Assembly: GCA_934667425.1 (NCBI GenBank)
Contig: CAKULV010000033.1
Coordinates: 1 to 36,824 of the forward strand
Direction: 5' to 3'
DNA from: an uncultured Kiritimatiellota bacterium
Lineage (GTDB): Bacteria > Verrucomicrobiota > Kiritimatiellia > RFP12 > UBA1067
DNA: 36,824 nt
The translations under genes and the position numbers were made by a program. Of the stretch, positions 1 through 8,693 are shown one piece after another. The stretch's first letter is position 1. Each line of letters opens with the position of its first letter. The notes beneath the pieces were generated by a model. That model searched no databases. It saw only the letters and a program-made list of their open reading frames with translations, and had not been told where the DNA came from.

Positions 1-104
1 CGGGCCTTGAGGCGGACGATCTCGTCCTCCTGCGCGGCAATCTTCCCCAGCGCCTCCATGTGCTTGGGGCAGAGGCACCCCGCGGACTGGCGCTCAGTCC
101 GCAT
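1..104 (-). CDS. Probable transposase, N-terminal fragment (runs off window)
   Basis: An open frame on the minus strand starts at an ATG at 104-102 and runs off the left edge without a stop, giving 34 residues. The start overlaps the stop codon of the upstream DUF6788-like ORF by about 11 bases, suggesting translational coupling. The peptide has a short Cys-rich stretch (CLCPKH) and then a heptad-like charged segment (IAAQEDEIVRLKAR) that looks like the start of a coiled coil. Small DUF6788-type ORFs followed by a coiled-coil-starting transposase are familiar from mobile elements, so a transposase is the best guess. An internal ATG at 59-57 is a possible alternative start. Only the first residues are visible, so the family cannot be assigned. 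Confidence 0.42.
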   Translation of the reverse strand, partial: MRTERQSAGCLCPKHMEALGKIAAQEDEIVRLKA

Positions 105-423
105 CCGCCTCCGCGCGGAGCGACTCGACGAGCCTCACGCCCTCCTCCGCGAGGAGGGCCTCGAGCCGCCTTCCGTTTTCGACCGCCCTGCGCATCTCCG
201 CCTCGTCGCGGACGCGCACGTGCAGGCATCTGCCCCTGCCGTCGACGCGGCAGGTGAAGATGAGCGCGGGATGCCCCTTGCCCGAGGCGCAGGCCCTGCA
301 CCGGCTGCGGCTGCAGGGCTTGCGCACAAGCGACACCGTGCCCCGCGCCACCGGCCACAGCGCCGCGACCCTCTTCAGAAACGCGGCCTTGGCCGCATCG
401 TCCTTACTGTTCCTTGCCTTCAT
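94..423 (-). CDS. DUF6788-like small protein, mobile-element associated
   Basis: 109 residues. The centre carries a Cys/Arg/His cluster (RKPCSRSRCRACASGKGHP, about residues 34-52) followed by a beta-like segment and a C-terminal helix rich in Glu and Arg (MRRAVENGRRLEALLAEE). This order, a G-[ST] strand, a C-x4-C-x2-C type knuckle, a 'valine-rich arm' and an 'EY/ENxRRL' helix, is what I associate with DUF6788 proteins encoded next to transposases. The function is unknown and the Cys cluster suggests metal or nucleic-acid binding (inference). There is no Shine-Dalgarno sequence: an extended -10 box ends 6 nt before the ATG, so the mRNA is probably leaderless. The downstream partial transposase-like ORF overlaps its stop. 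Confidence 0.6.
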   Translation of the reverse strand: MKARNSKDDAAKAAFLKRVAALWPVARGTVSLVRKPCSRSRCRACASGKGHPALIFTCRVDGRGRCLHVRVRDEAEMRRAVENGRRLEALLAEEGVRLVESLRAEADAD

Positions 424-429
424 GCCGAT

Positions 430-458
430 AGTATATCATATTCGATACATACAATCAA
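430..458 (-). promoter_or_regulatory. Strong promoter for the DUF6788-like ORF (leaderless)
   Basis: Reading the minus strand, TTGATT (458-453) is followed after exactly 17 nt by TATACT (435-430), preceded by TGA, so it is also an extended -10. The ATG lies only 6 nt downstream of the -10, so transcription should start at or next to the start codon. Confidence 0.7.
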
Positions 459-630
459 GGGGCAAAATCAAAAAAATGAGAAATGTTTGCTGGCACGAGG
501 CTGGATGGCGCGAAGCGTCAGGCGCAGCGGTAGCGGAGCCCCTTTGCCAACCCTCGGAGTTTCTACACCCCGCTGTTCAGTGACGCATTACCTATTCGCG
601 GGCAAGCCTGTGGATTTCGGGTTGAAGTTA

Positions 631-639
631 TGGTAAAAT
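631..639 (+). promoter_or_regulatory. Extended -10 upstream of the beta-galactosidase
   Basis: TGG followed by TAAAAT (634-639) forms an extended -10. No convincing -35 lies 16-18 nt upstream. It leaves an untranslated leader of roughly 45 nt containing a clear ribosome binding site (AAAGGAG near 676-682). Confidence 0.45.
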
Positions 640-689
640 TACAAGCTCATTGAAGTACAATTTTTCATTGGAATAAAGGAGCATATAAC

Positions 690-3600
690 GTGATCGGGAA
701 AAAGAATCGTCTGGTGATCCTGTTTGTCGCCTCTGTGGCTTTCACCGCAAATTCTGCGCAAACGCACGATTGGGAGAACCTTGCCGTAAACTCGATCAAC
801 CGGGAGCCTGCGCGTACGTATGCGATGCCTCTTGCTTCTGAACAGGATGCCCTGAACGATGCCATCGAGCCTGGTACGCCATACAGGATGTCTCTCAACG
901 GGATCTGGAAGATATCGTGGGCGGGCAATCCCGACTTGAGGGTCAAGGATTTCTACCGCAGGGACTTCAACGATTCTGACTGGCTTACGATAGATGTCCC
1001 GAGCTGCGTTGAGATGCGCGGATTCGGATCTCCCGGATATGTCAACACAAGGTATCCGCACAAGATGGAGTGGCCGTTCATAAAGGATCGCCAGTCCGGG
1101 AAGTCCGACTACAATCCGGTATCGTCCTACCGCCGCACGTTCGTCGTTCCGAAGGACTGGGCGGGGCGCGAGGTGTTCATCCGCTTCGATGGCGTCTATT
1201 CCGCCTACTACGTGTGGGTGAACGGCAAGAAGGTCGGATATGCGGAGGATTCGAAGCTGCCTTCCGAGTTCAACATCACGAAGTATCTCGATACCGAGCC
1301 GGGAGCGGAGAACTCGCTAGCCGTGGAGGTCTACCGCTGGTGCGACGGCAGCTATCTCGAGGATCAGGACATGTACCGTTTCTCCGGCATATTCAGGGAT
1401 GTCTCGATCTGGTCGATGCCGAAGGGCGGCATCTGGGATTTTGCCGTAAGGACATCGATCAAGAACGGCTACCGCGACGCCGACATCGAGGTGACGGGGT
1501 GCCCTGGCGCGGAATGGTCGCTCTATGACGCATCCTACCGCAAGGTCGCGTCCGGAGGAGAAGGCGTGTGCGAGCTGCGCGACGTGTCGCTCTGGAGCGC
1601 GGAGAAGCCCTACCTCTACACCATCATCGTGAAGCGTGGCGGCGACATCCGTTCCCGCAAGGTCGGCTTCAAGGAGGTAAAGGTTTCCGGCAACACGATC
1701 CTCTTCAACGGGAAGATGATCAAGTTCAAGGGCGTGAACCGCCACGACACGAACGTGGACAACGGGCGCACCGTGACCATGGACGACATGATCAAGGACA
1801 TAACGCTCTTCAAGAGGTACAACATCAACACTGTCCGCACGAGCCATTACCCGAACCACCACCTCTGGTACAATCTCTGTGACAAGTACGGCATCTACGT
1901 GTGCGCCGAGGCGAACGTGGAGGGCCACGAGGCGGGATACGAGGAGAAGGGCCTCGGACGTTTCCCCGAATGGATGCATTCCATCGTCGAGCGCAACCTG
2001 CGCCACGTGGAGTTCTACCGCAACCACCCGTCCGTCACGCTCTGGTCGATGGGCAACGAGACCGGACATGGCGTATGCTTCACGAACGCCATCGCCCTGG
2101 TGAAGGCGCTCGACCAGTCGCGTCCAATCCACTGGGAGCGCGGCAATCCCGATGCCGACGTCGATTCGCGTATGTATCCGAGCGTGGAGTGGCTGGAGGA
2201 GCGCGGCCGTCTCGGCGACAAGCCGAGGGGGGCGGCCGGCGAGGACGGCTGGCCGAAGGAGAACAGTATGAGCGCGGGCAAGCCGTTCTGGATGTGCGAG
2301 TACGCCCATGCCATGGGCAACGCGATCGGCAACTTCCAGGAGTACTGGGACGTGTTCTACAAGTACGACTCGCTGACCGGCGGATGCATCTGGGACTGGG
2401 TTGACCAGGCGGTCTGGAAGTACACCGACAAGGTGGGGGCGGACGGCAAGCGCGACCGCTACCTGGCCTACGGCGGCGACTGGGACGAGCAGCCGAACGA
2501 CGGCCCGTTCAACTGCAACGGCGTCGTCGATCCGTTCAGGAACGTGACGGCGAAACTCGTGGAGGTTGGGCACGTGCACCGCAACCTTGTCGTGGATGGA
2601 GACTTCAACCTCGAGAACAGGTTCGGCTTCACATACGCAGACGAGTTCGACGGCGCATGGGGGCTTGTGGAGGACGGCAAGGTCGTCCGCCGCGGCACCT
2701 TCGCGGTGCCGCACATCGCGCCGCTCTCCAAGGGGAAGCTGCCGCTGCCTAAATTCGAGACGATGCCTGGCCGCGAGTATTTCGTCAACGTGAATTTCTC
2801 CCTGAAGGACGATACGGCCTGGGCAAAGAAGGGATGGGAGGTAGCCCGCAACCAGGTGGCGCTCGCGCCCGCATCCGCAAAGTATGCAGAGATCGTTTCG
2901 GCAAAGCCGGCGTTCACGCAGGACGAGAAGACGATTACGGCCTCCATCGGCGGCACGAAGGCGGTGTTCTGCCGCCGTTCTGGTACGCTGTGCGAACTCG
3001 TGATGAACGGCAAGACGATCCTCAGGGATCCTGTGCCGGGAGTCGTCGCGGGGCCACAGCTGACCTGCTTCCGCGCATTCACGGACAACGACATCTGGCT
3101 ACGGGGGAGGAAGCTTGAAGATGCCGGCACCTTCTACCTTTCAGGCCTTACGCAGCTCCGGCACCATGCGCATCCGGCGAAGATCGAAGGCAACGTCATC
3201 CGCTTCACGGTTGACGTGACCGGGTCGAAGTCCGCCGGATTCACCCATGAGTCCGAATGGAGCTTCGCCGCCGATGGGACGGTTGCCGTAAAGAACACGG
3301 TAACGCCGCACGGCACGATGCCGCCCGCGCTTCCGCGCCTCGGCCTGTCGCTGAAGCTCGACAAGGATCTGGAAGGCATGCGCTATTACGGACGCGGACC
3401 TCGCGAGAACTACATTGACCGCAAGACGGCTTCTTTCTTCGGCGTGTACGATTCTACGGTGTCCGAGCAGTTCGAGGCGTATGTGAGGCCACAGGACAAC
3501 GGGTACAAGTGCGACGTCCGCTGGGCCGCATTTGCCGGTGCGGACGGGAAGGGCGTGAAGTTCTCCGCATCGGAGCCGCTTTTCGTGCAGGCCCTCCACT

Positions 3601-3815
3601 ATGGAGCGGAAGACCTTGAGTTTGCCCGCCACCGCAATGGGCAGCAGCGCTTCAGGGCGGATCCGGTCAAGCGGGATGAGGTCTGCCTCAATCTCGACAT
3701 CCGCCAGCTCGGGCTTGGCGGCGCTTCGTGCGGACCGCAACCGATGGCAAAGTACACCTTCCCGATCAGGAAGGAATCGTGGACTCTCAAGATGGAGCCG
3801 TTCGAGAAAAAGTAG
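690..3815 (+). CDS. Exported LacZ-type beta-galactosidase, GH2
   Basis: 1041 residues beginning at GTG (690) behind AAAGGAG. Residues 1-24 form a signal peptide (MIGKKNR, then a hydrophobic stretch ending NSAQT), so the enzyme should act outside the cytoplasm, unlike E. coli LacZ. The body follows the full LacZ plan: GH2 sugar-binding domain, immunoglobulin-like domain, TIM barrel, and C-terminal beta-gal small-chain domain (the GRGPRENYIDR and PQDNGYKCDVRW blocks). The acid/base Glu457 lies in LWSMGNETGHG and the nucleophile Glu537 in MCEYAHAMGN, both matching LacZ family motifs. It likely hydrolyses terminal beta-galactosides from host or dietary glycans. The stop lies only 15 bp before gatC, an odd neighbour. 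Another GH2 specificity (beta-glucuronidase, beta-mannosidase) is less likely given the small-chain domain. Confidence 0.93.
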   Translation: MIGKKNRLVILFVASVAFTANSAQTHDWENLAVNSINREPARTYAMPLASEQDALNDAIEPGTPYRMSLNGIWKISWAGNPDLRVKDFYRRDFNDSDWLTIDVPSCVEMRGFGSPGYVNTRYPHKMEWPFIKDRQSGKSDYNPVSSYRRTFVVPKDWAGREVFIRFDGVYSAYYVWVNGKKVGYAEDSKLPSEFNITKYLDTEPGAENSLAVEVYRWCDGSYLEDQDMYRFSGIFRDVSIWSMPKGGIWDFAVRTSIKNGYRDADIEVTGCPGAEWSLYDASYRKVASGGEGVCELRDVSLWSAEKPYLYTIIVKRGGDIRSRKVGFKEVKVSGNTILFNGKMIKFKGVNRHDTNVDNGRTVTMDDMIKDITLFKRYNINTVRTSHYPNHHLWYNLCDKYGIYVCAEANVEGHEAGYEEKGLGRFPEWMHSIVERNLRHVEFYRNHPSVTLWSMGNETGHGVCFTNAIALVKALDQSRPIHWERGNPDADVDSRMYPSVEWLEERGRLGDKPRGAAGEDGWPKENSMSAGKPFWMCEYAHAMGNAIGNFQEYWDVFYKYDSLTGGCIWDWVDQAVWKYTDKVGADGKRDRYLAYGGDWDEQPNDGPFNCNGVVDPFRNVTAKLVEVGHVHRNLVVDGDFNLENRFGFTYADEFDGAWGLVEDGKVVRRGTFAVPHIAPLSKGKLPLPKFETMPGREYFVNVNFSLKDDTAWAKKGWEVARNQVALAPASAKYAEIVSAKPAFTQDEKTITASIGGTKAVFCRRSGTLCELVMNGKTILRDPVPGVVAGPQLTCFRAFTDNDIWLRGRKLEDAGTFYLSGLTQLRHHAHPAKIEGNVIRFTVDVTGSKSAGFTHESEWSFAADGTVAVKNTVTPHGTMPPALPRLGLSLKLDKDLEGMRYYGRGPRENYIDRKTASFFGVYDSTVSEQFEAYVRPQDNGYKCDVRWAAFAGADGKGVKFSASEPLFVQALHYGAEDLEFARHRNGQQRFRADPVKRDEVCLNLDIRQLGLGGASCGPQPMAKYTFPIRKESWTLKMEPFEKK

Positions 3816-3830
3816 GATTGGGCCCTAACC

Positions 3831-4130
3831 ATGGATAACGGCAAGATTGACGTTGGATACGTGGCCGAGTTGGCCAGGCTTGAGCTTTCGGAGGACGAGA
3901 AGGCTGTCTTTCAGGGGCAGCTCGAGGGAATCGTCAAGTACGTGGAGAAGATTTCGTCGGTCAACGTTGACGGCGTGCCGCCAACTATGCACGGACGGGA
4001 GATCGTGAATGCGTTTCGGGAGGATGAAGTGCGGCCTTCCATGGACAGGGAGATTGCCCTCGCCAATGCGCCGCGCCGCACCGACGACGAATTCTATCTT
4101 CCGAAGATAGTGGAAGGCGCAGAGAGCTGA
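3831..4130 (+). CDS. gatC: Asp-tRNA(Asn)/Glu-tRNA(Gln) amidotransferase subunit C
   Basis: 99 residues, the usual GatC length. It has the family pattern: VGYVAELARLELSEDEKAVF at the start, a helix with QLEGIVKYVEKI, and a C-terminal belt segment with REDEVRPS and the FYLPKIVE ending. GatC wraps around GatA and GatB and stabilises the amidotransferase that converts misacylated Glu-tRNA(Gln) or Asp-tRNA(Asn) to the amidated form in the cytoplasm. It precedes gatA by about 50 nt and follows the beta-galactosidase by 15 nt, so it may be read from the same transcript. The ribosome binding site in front of ATG 3831 is weak. Confidence 0.93.
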   Translation: MDNGKIDVGYVAELARLELSEDEKAVFQGQLEGIVKYVEKISSVNVDGVPPTMHGREIVNAFREDEVRPSMDREIALANAPRRTDDEFYLPKIVEGAES

Positions 4131-4184
4131 CGCTTGGATCCGCTTTCTGAAATTGCATTTTCCAAATATCACCAGGGGGTGGCA

Positions 4185-5636
4185 GTGAACGAATTGCACA
4201 AGTTGGGCATCAGGGAGGCCGCGAAGGGGTTGGCGGACGGAGAGTTCTCGTCCGTTGAACTTGTCCAGGCCGTCATAGACAGGGTCCATGAGCGTAACGA
4301 AGAGATAGGCGCATACCTCACTTTCGATGAAGAAGGCGCGCTAAAGGCCGCGAAGGCTGCGGACGAGTCTCGCGTTGGAGGGGCGAGTTCCCCGCTCCTT
4401 GGCATCCCGGTGGCGATAAAGGATCTCATCAACGTCAAGGGGCAGCCATGCACATGCGCATCGAAGATGCTCGAGGGCTATGTAAGCCCGTACGACGCGA
4501 CCGTAGTAAAGAGGCTCAAGGCAGCAGGCGCCGTGTGCGCAGGGCGCGTCAACATGGATGAATTCGCGATGGGGTCCTCGACGGAGAACTCAGGGATGCG
4601 CGTCACGCGCAACCCATACGACGTTACGCGCGTTCCGGGCGGAAGCTCCGGCGGAAGCGCAGCCGCAGTCGGCGGAGACATGGCGATCGCCGCGCTTGGC
4701 ACGGATACGGGCGGCTCCATCCGCCAGCCGGCGAGCTTCTGCAACATCGTCGGACTCAAGCCAAGCTACGGGCGCGTGAGCCGCTACGGAGTCACCGCCT
4801 TCGCGAGTTCGCTTGACCAGGTTGGCCCTATGACGAAGTCCGTGGAGGATGCTGCATTGCTTCTCCAGGCGCTCGCCGGACATGACGAGATGGACGGCAC
4901 GACGCCGAAGGAGCCGGTGCCGGACTATTCCAATGCGGTCGAAGGCGCATCCATGAAGGGGCTCAGGATCGGATTGCCGAAGGAATACTACAATGTCTCT
5001 GGAATGGATCCGGAGGTTAAGCGGATCACTGACGAGGCGATAAGGTCATGCGAGGCCGCCGGGGCGGAACTCGTTGAGGTCTCGCTTCCGCACACGGAAT
5101 ATGCGATGGCCGTCTACTACATCATCGCCCCGGCCGAGGCTTCGGCGAATCTGGCCCGTTTTGACGGAGTAAGGTACGGGCATCGCTCTGCGAGGAGCGA
5201 CGACGTGTTCAATCTCTATGCCCGCAGCCGCGCTGAGGGGTTCGGCCCTGAGGTCAAGCGCCGCATAATCATGGGTACGTATGTGCTCTCCAGCGGATAT
5301 TACGATGCGTACTACGGGCGGGCGTCGAAGGTGCGTACGCTGATACGCCGCGATTTCGAGGATGCGTTCGGCAAGGTGGATGCGCTCCTGGCGCCGGTTG
5401 CGCCGACGCCGGCGTTCAGGATAGGCGAGGTGCAGGATCCCCTCACGATGTATCTCAACGACCTTTTCACGATTCCGGGATCGCTCGCCGGCAACTGCTC
5501 GATGAGCGTTCCGGCAGGGTTCGCCAATGTGGATGGCGCAAGGCTTCCGGTTGGCGTGCAGTTCATCTGCGACGCATACCGTGAGGATCGTCTTCTCGGC
5601 GTCGCGAAGGCGTTCGAGGATATCCGAAAGGGTTGA
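4185..5636 (+). CDS. gatA: Asp-tRNA(Asn)/Glu-tRNA(Gln) amidotransferase subunit A
   Basis: The frame is open from 4134, but the GTG at 4185 is preferred because AGGGGGTGG sits just before it and the numbering then fits the family: 483 residues with the amidase triad at Lys79 (PVAIKDL), Ser154 (GGSSGGSAA) and Ser178 (TDTGGSIRQPA), the same positions I recall for characterised GatA. This subunit hydrolyses glutamine and passes ammonia to GatB. The amidase signature region (about residues 140-185) is intact and the C-terminus has the expected FTIPGSLAGNCSMSVPAG block. It ends four bases before the secretin gene start, so the secretin separates gatA from gatB. Confidence 0.95.
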   Translation: MNELHKLGIREAAKGLADGEFSSVELVQAVIDRVHERNEEIGAYLTFDEEGALKAAKAADESRVGGASSPLLGIPVAIKDLINVKGQPCTCASKMLEGYVSPYDATVVKRLKAAGAVCAGRVNMDEFAMGSSTENSGMRVTRNPYDVTRVPGGSSGGSAAAVGGDMAIAALGTDTGGSIRQPASFCNIVGLKPSYGRVSRYGVTAFASSLDQVGPMTKSVEDAALLLQALAGHDEMDGTTPKEPVPDYSNAVEGASMKGLRIGLPKEYYNVSGMDPEVKRITDEAIRSCEAAGAELVEVSLPHTEYAMAVYYIIAPAEASANLARFDGVRYGHRSARSDDVFNLYARSRAEGFGPEVKRRIIMGTYVLSSGYYDAYYGRASKVRTLIRRDFEDAFGKVDALLAPVAPTPAFRIGEVQDPLTMYLNDLFTIPGSLAGNCSMSVPAGFANVDGARLPVGVQFICDAYREDRLLGVAKAFEDIRKG

Positions 5637-5640
5637 CAGC

Positions 5641-7230
5641 ATGAAGAACCTCACTTCAGTCCTCCTTGCGTTTGCGCTTGGCGCGGCGATGCAGTCGCGC
5701 GGCGGAATCGCCATGGTCGTCACGAACTACGTGACCGCTGTGGATGTGCCGGTGGTAACGAATCTCGTGACCATCACCCACACCAACACCCTGGTGCAGG
5801 TGGTGACGAACTCGGTGCCGTCGGCAGAGGCCGTCGCAGCGGAGACCGCGAGGATCGAGGAGGACGAGCGGAAGCGCCGCATCTCGACCAGGACATATTC
5901 GCTGGCGCACGCGGATGCGACCGAGATCGCGGACCGGTTCAATTCCACGTGGGCAGGGGATTTCGGCATCGGCTACAAGATAACGAAGATCGCGCAGGCG
6001 TTCCCCGAGGCCAACAAGGTGATGGTCACGGCGCCGGGCATTGTGCTCGACGCGTGCGAGTCGGTGATAAGGGAGGTGGATGTGGAGCCCAGGCAGGTGT
6101 ACATCGAGGCCCGCTTCGTCGAGCTTTCCTCCACGGCCCTGCACAAGCTCGGGATAGACTGGTCGATGCTTGAGGACATGAAGGGATCTGCGACGCTCGG
6201 CGCCGGAATCAATGCGTACAATGTGGGAAAGGGCGTGGAGGAGTTCTCCCGTACCGTCACGGACAGTTCCGGCACCACGAGCTACAAGATATCGGGCGGG
6301 ACCAAGACCGGGTCGAATGCGTTCAATGGCGACAGCGACGGAAGGATATCGCACTTCAACGGCACGCTCGACTTCTCGCAGATGTACCTCGTGCTTAGTG
6401 CGCTTCAGAGAGAGAACGACACGCGCATCTTCTCAAACCCGCGCATCATCGTCGCGAGCGGCCGCAAGGCGGTCGTGGACATGACGACAAAATACCCCAA
6501 CATCACGGTGGCGGCGAAGCGCACGTCGAACAGCAACTCCGACTCCATCGACCTCGACATGAAGATGGCCGCGATTCCGGGCGAGGACAAGTTCATGTTC
6601 GCGAAGGAGGCCTTCTTCAGCTGGGGGATCGAGCTGGAGGTCATTCCCCGCGTGAGCACCAACGGACTCATCAACGTGTCGATAGTGCCCACCATCTCCA
6701 GCCAGACGGACTGGGTGACGGCCGGCGCGAACGACACGAACAGCAAGTCGTCCGACAGCAACATAGGCTCGTATTCCGCGAAGTACCCGGTGATCAGCGT
6801 CCAGCGGCTCGTCACGGACTTTGTGCTGAAGGACGGCACAACTGCCGTGATCGGAGGCCTTTCCAAGACGACAGAGGAGCAGATGGACAGCGGCATCCCT
6901 GTCTTGCGAGACATTCCGTGGATCGGCGACAAGCTGTTCGGCGGCAAGTCCCGGCAGAAGGTCCAGAAGGAGATCCTAGTTTTCGTGACGGTTGGTTTCG
7001 CGACCCCGAGCGCGATCAGGAGGGATGTCGGGCTTCCCAAGAACGCGGTCCTTGGGCGCGAATACACGGAAGGGATACGGAAGGAGCCGGGAGACCGCAG
7101 GAGCGGCGTCGCCGGCATCACGTCGCTTGACCTGAGGTCGCTTGAGGAGCAGGCGGCGGACCCTGCGCGGACGAACAGGACCGAGGAGACGGAGTTCCGC
7201 TTCCCGCTGCCGTTCACGAAGAAGAAATGA
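5641..7230 (+). CDS. Short GspD/PulD-family secretin
   Basis: 529 residues from ATG 5641, four bases after the gatA stop. Residues 1-24 are a signal peptide. Residues 26-57 repeat VVTN three times (26-29, 38-41, 54-57) in a low-complexity linker. One N-domain (about 85-155, YSLAHADATEIADRF to REVDVEPRQVYIEARFVELS) precedes the secretin beta-barrel domain, which ends in the diagnostic PVLRDIPWIGDKLFGG and KEILVFVT blocks near residue 440. At 529 residues it is shorter than classical type II secretins and shows only one N-domain, so it may serve a pilus-like or reduced secretion system rather than a full T2SS. The last about 70 residues after the barrel are charged and family-specific. Its place between gatA and gatB suggests constitutive co-expression with housekeeping genes. 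No other secretion gene is visible here. Confidence 0.85.
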   Translation: MKNLTSVLLAFALGAAMQSRGGIAMVVTNYVTAVDVPVVTNLVTITHTNTLVQVVTNSVPSAEAVAAETARIEEDERKRRISTRTYSLAHADATEIADRFNSTWAGDFGIGYKITKIAQAFPEANKVMVTAPGIVLDACESVIREVDVEPRQVYIEARFVELSSTALHKLGIDWSMLEDMKGSATLGAGINAYNVGKGVEEFSRTVTDSSGTTSYKISGGTKTGSNAFNGDSDGRISHFNGTLDFSQMYLVLSALQRENDTRIFSNPRIIVASGRKAVVDMTTKYPNITVAAKRTSNSNSDSIDLDMKMAAIPGEDKFMFAKEAFFSWGIELEVIPRVSTNGLINVSIVPTISSQTDWVTAGANDTNSKSSDSNIGSYSAKYPVISVQRLVTDFVLKDGTTAVIGGLSKTTEEQMDSGIPVLRDIPWIGDKLFGGKSRQKVQKEILVFVTVGFATPSAIRRDVGLPKNAVLGREYTEGIRKEPGDRRSGVAGITSLDLRSLEEQAADPARTNRTEETEFRFPLPFTKKK

Positions 7231-7256
7231 GCTTTCAATCTACGGAAGGCATGACG

Positions 7257-8693
7257 ATGGAATTCGAAAACACAATAGGCCTGGAAACGCACGTTCAGCT
7301 GAAGACCCGCACCAAGATGTTCTGCGGGTGCCTTCTCAAGACCGGGTGCGAACCGAACACCAACGTGTGTCCCGTGTGCCTCGGGTATCCGGGCGCATTG
7401 CCCGTTATGAACCGCGAGGCCGTGAAGCTTACGGTGATGAGCGGACTCATGCTCGGGTGCGAGATAAACAGGCACGCCACGTTCGACAGGAAGAACTACT
7501 TCTATCCGGATATGGCGAAGGATTACCAGATATCCGAGAACGGGAATCCTCTGTGCATCGGCGGTGGCGTGTGGATCGCGCTTGCGGACGGATCGAAGAA
7601 GCTGATCAGAATAAACCACATACACCTCGAGGAGGATGCGGCGAAGATCAACCACTATGCCGCCCATTCGGGCGTTGACTTCAACCGCGGCGGGACGCCG
7701 CTGATGGAGATAGTGTCTGAGCCGGACATCTCAAGCGCAGACGAGGCCATCGCATATCTTACCGCACTCAAGGAGATGCTCGTCTACGCCGGCGTGTCGG
7801 ACTGCAACCTCGAAGAGGGGAACATGCGTTCTGACGTGAACATTTCGATACGTCCCGTAGGCGCAGACAGGCTCGGCACAAAGGTGGAGATCAAGAACAT
7901 GAACACGTTCAAGGGCATACATACTGCCCTTGAATACGAGGCCCGCCGCCAGCGCGAATGCATGGCGCACTCGATCCCGATCATCCAGGAGACGCGCCGC
8001 TGGGATGGGGAGGCGTTCGAGACCGCGTCCATGCGCACGAAGGAAAATGCGCATGACTACCGCTACTTCCCCGAACCGGATCTCGTTCCTGTGGCGCTTA
8101 CCGCCGGGCAGATCGCAGAATGGAAGGCTCTTCTGCCGGAGAAGCCGGAGGAGAGGCGTCTACGCATGGTCGAGCAGTACGGGATCGCGGAATACGATGC
8201 CGACGTGCTTTCCCGGCAGAAGGAAAACGCGGACTACTTCGAGAAGGCGGCGGCGGGGCTGGACAAGAAAACCGCGAAGCTCCTCTGCAACCTCTTCATG
8301 TCGGACGTGATGGCGCTCCTGAACGCGACGGGGAAGACGATCGGCGAATGCGCCATGACCCCGGTCGCGCTGAATGCCCTCATACGGCTCAGCGCATCCG
8401 GGACCATCAATGGCCCGACCATGAAGGAACTTCTGCCGGAGATATTCGAGAAGGGCGGAGACCCCGAGGTCATCGTCAAGGAGCGCGGACTCGGCGCAGT
8501 GAACGACACGGGTGCGCTGGAAGCCTTCGTCGATCAGGCGATTGCGGCGAATCCGAACGTGGTTGCGGATTTCAAGGCGGGGAAGAAGGCCGCGGCCGGA
8601 TTCTTCGTTGGGCAGGTCATGAAGCTCTCGAAGGGCAAGGCCGATCCGAAGATTGTCGGCGGAATGATAGCCAAAAAGCTGGCGGCGCTGTGA
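7257..8693 (+). CDS. gatB: Asp-tRNA(Asn)/Glu-tRNA(Gln) amidotransferase subunit B
   Basis: About 478 residues from ATG 7257, chosen because GGAAGG lies 7 nt upstream and the product then begins MEFENTIGLETHVQL like other GatB proteins. An in-frame ATG at 7227 overlaps the secretin stop (ATGA) and one at 7251 is also possible. Family blocks are intact: GLETHVQLKT-KMFC, the zinc-type pair CGC and CPVC with LGYPGALPV, NRGGTPLMEIVSEPD, and the C-terminal GatB/YqeY helical domain ending GGMIAKKLAAL. GatB activates the misacylated tRNA and completes amidation. Its stop overlaps the GTG start of rsmD, indicating translational coupling. Confidence 0.95.
   Translation: MEFENTIGLETHVQLKTRTKMFCGCLLKTGCEPNTNVCPVCLGYPGALPVMNREAVKLTVMSGLMLGCEINRHATFDRKNYFYPDMAKDYQISENGNPLCIGGGVWIALADGSKKLIRINHIHLEEDAAKINHYAAHSGVDFNRGGTPLMEIVSEPDISSADEAIAYLTALKEMLVYAGVSDCNLEEGNMRSDVNISIRPVGADRLGTKVEIKNMNTFKGIHTALEYEARRQRECMAHSIPIIQETRRWDGEAFETASMRTKENAHDYRYFPEPDLVPVALTAGQIAEWKALLPEKPEERRLRMVEQYGIAEYDADVLSRQKENADYFEKAAAGLDKKTAKLLCNLFMSDVMALLNATGKTIGECAMTPVALNALIRLSASGTINGPTMKELLPEIFEKGGDPEVIVKERGLGAVNDTGALEAFVDQAIAANPNVVADFKAGKKAAAGFFVGQVMKLSKGKADPKIVGGMIAKKLAAL

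Noticed and set aside
7..636. 209-codon plus-strand ORF at the left edge
   Set aside because: Lies opposite the DUF6788-like ORF, is Pro/Ala/Arg-rich and ends in non-coding sequence.
1317..2714. 465-codon minus-strand ORF inside the beta-galactosidase
   Set aside because: It is the antisense shadow of a GC-rich gene with intact LacZ motifs; its product is His/Val/Arg-rich low-complexity with no motif.
4134..4184. Longer GatA N-terminus from TTG 4134
   Set aside because: GTG 4185 has a strong ribosome binding site and places the catalytic Lys and Ser residues at the family's usual positions.
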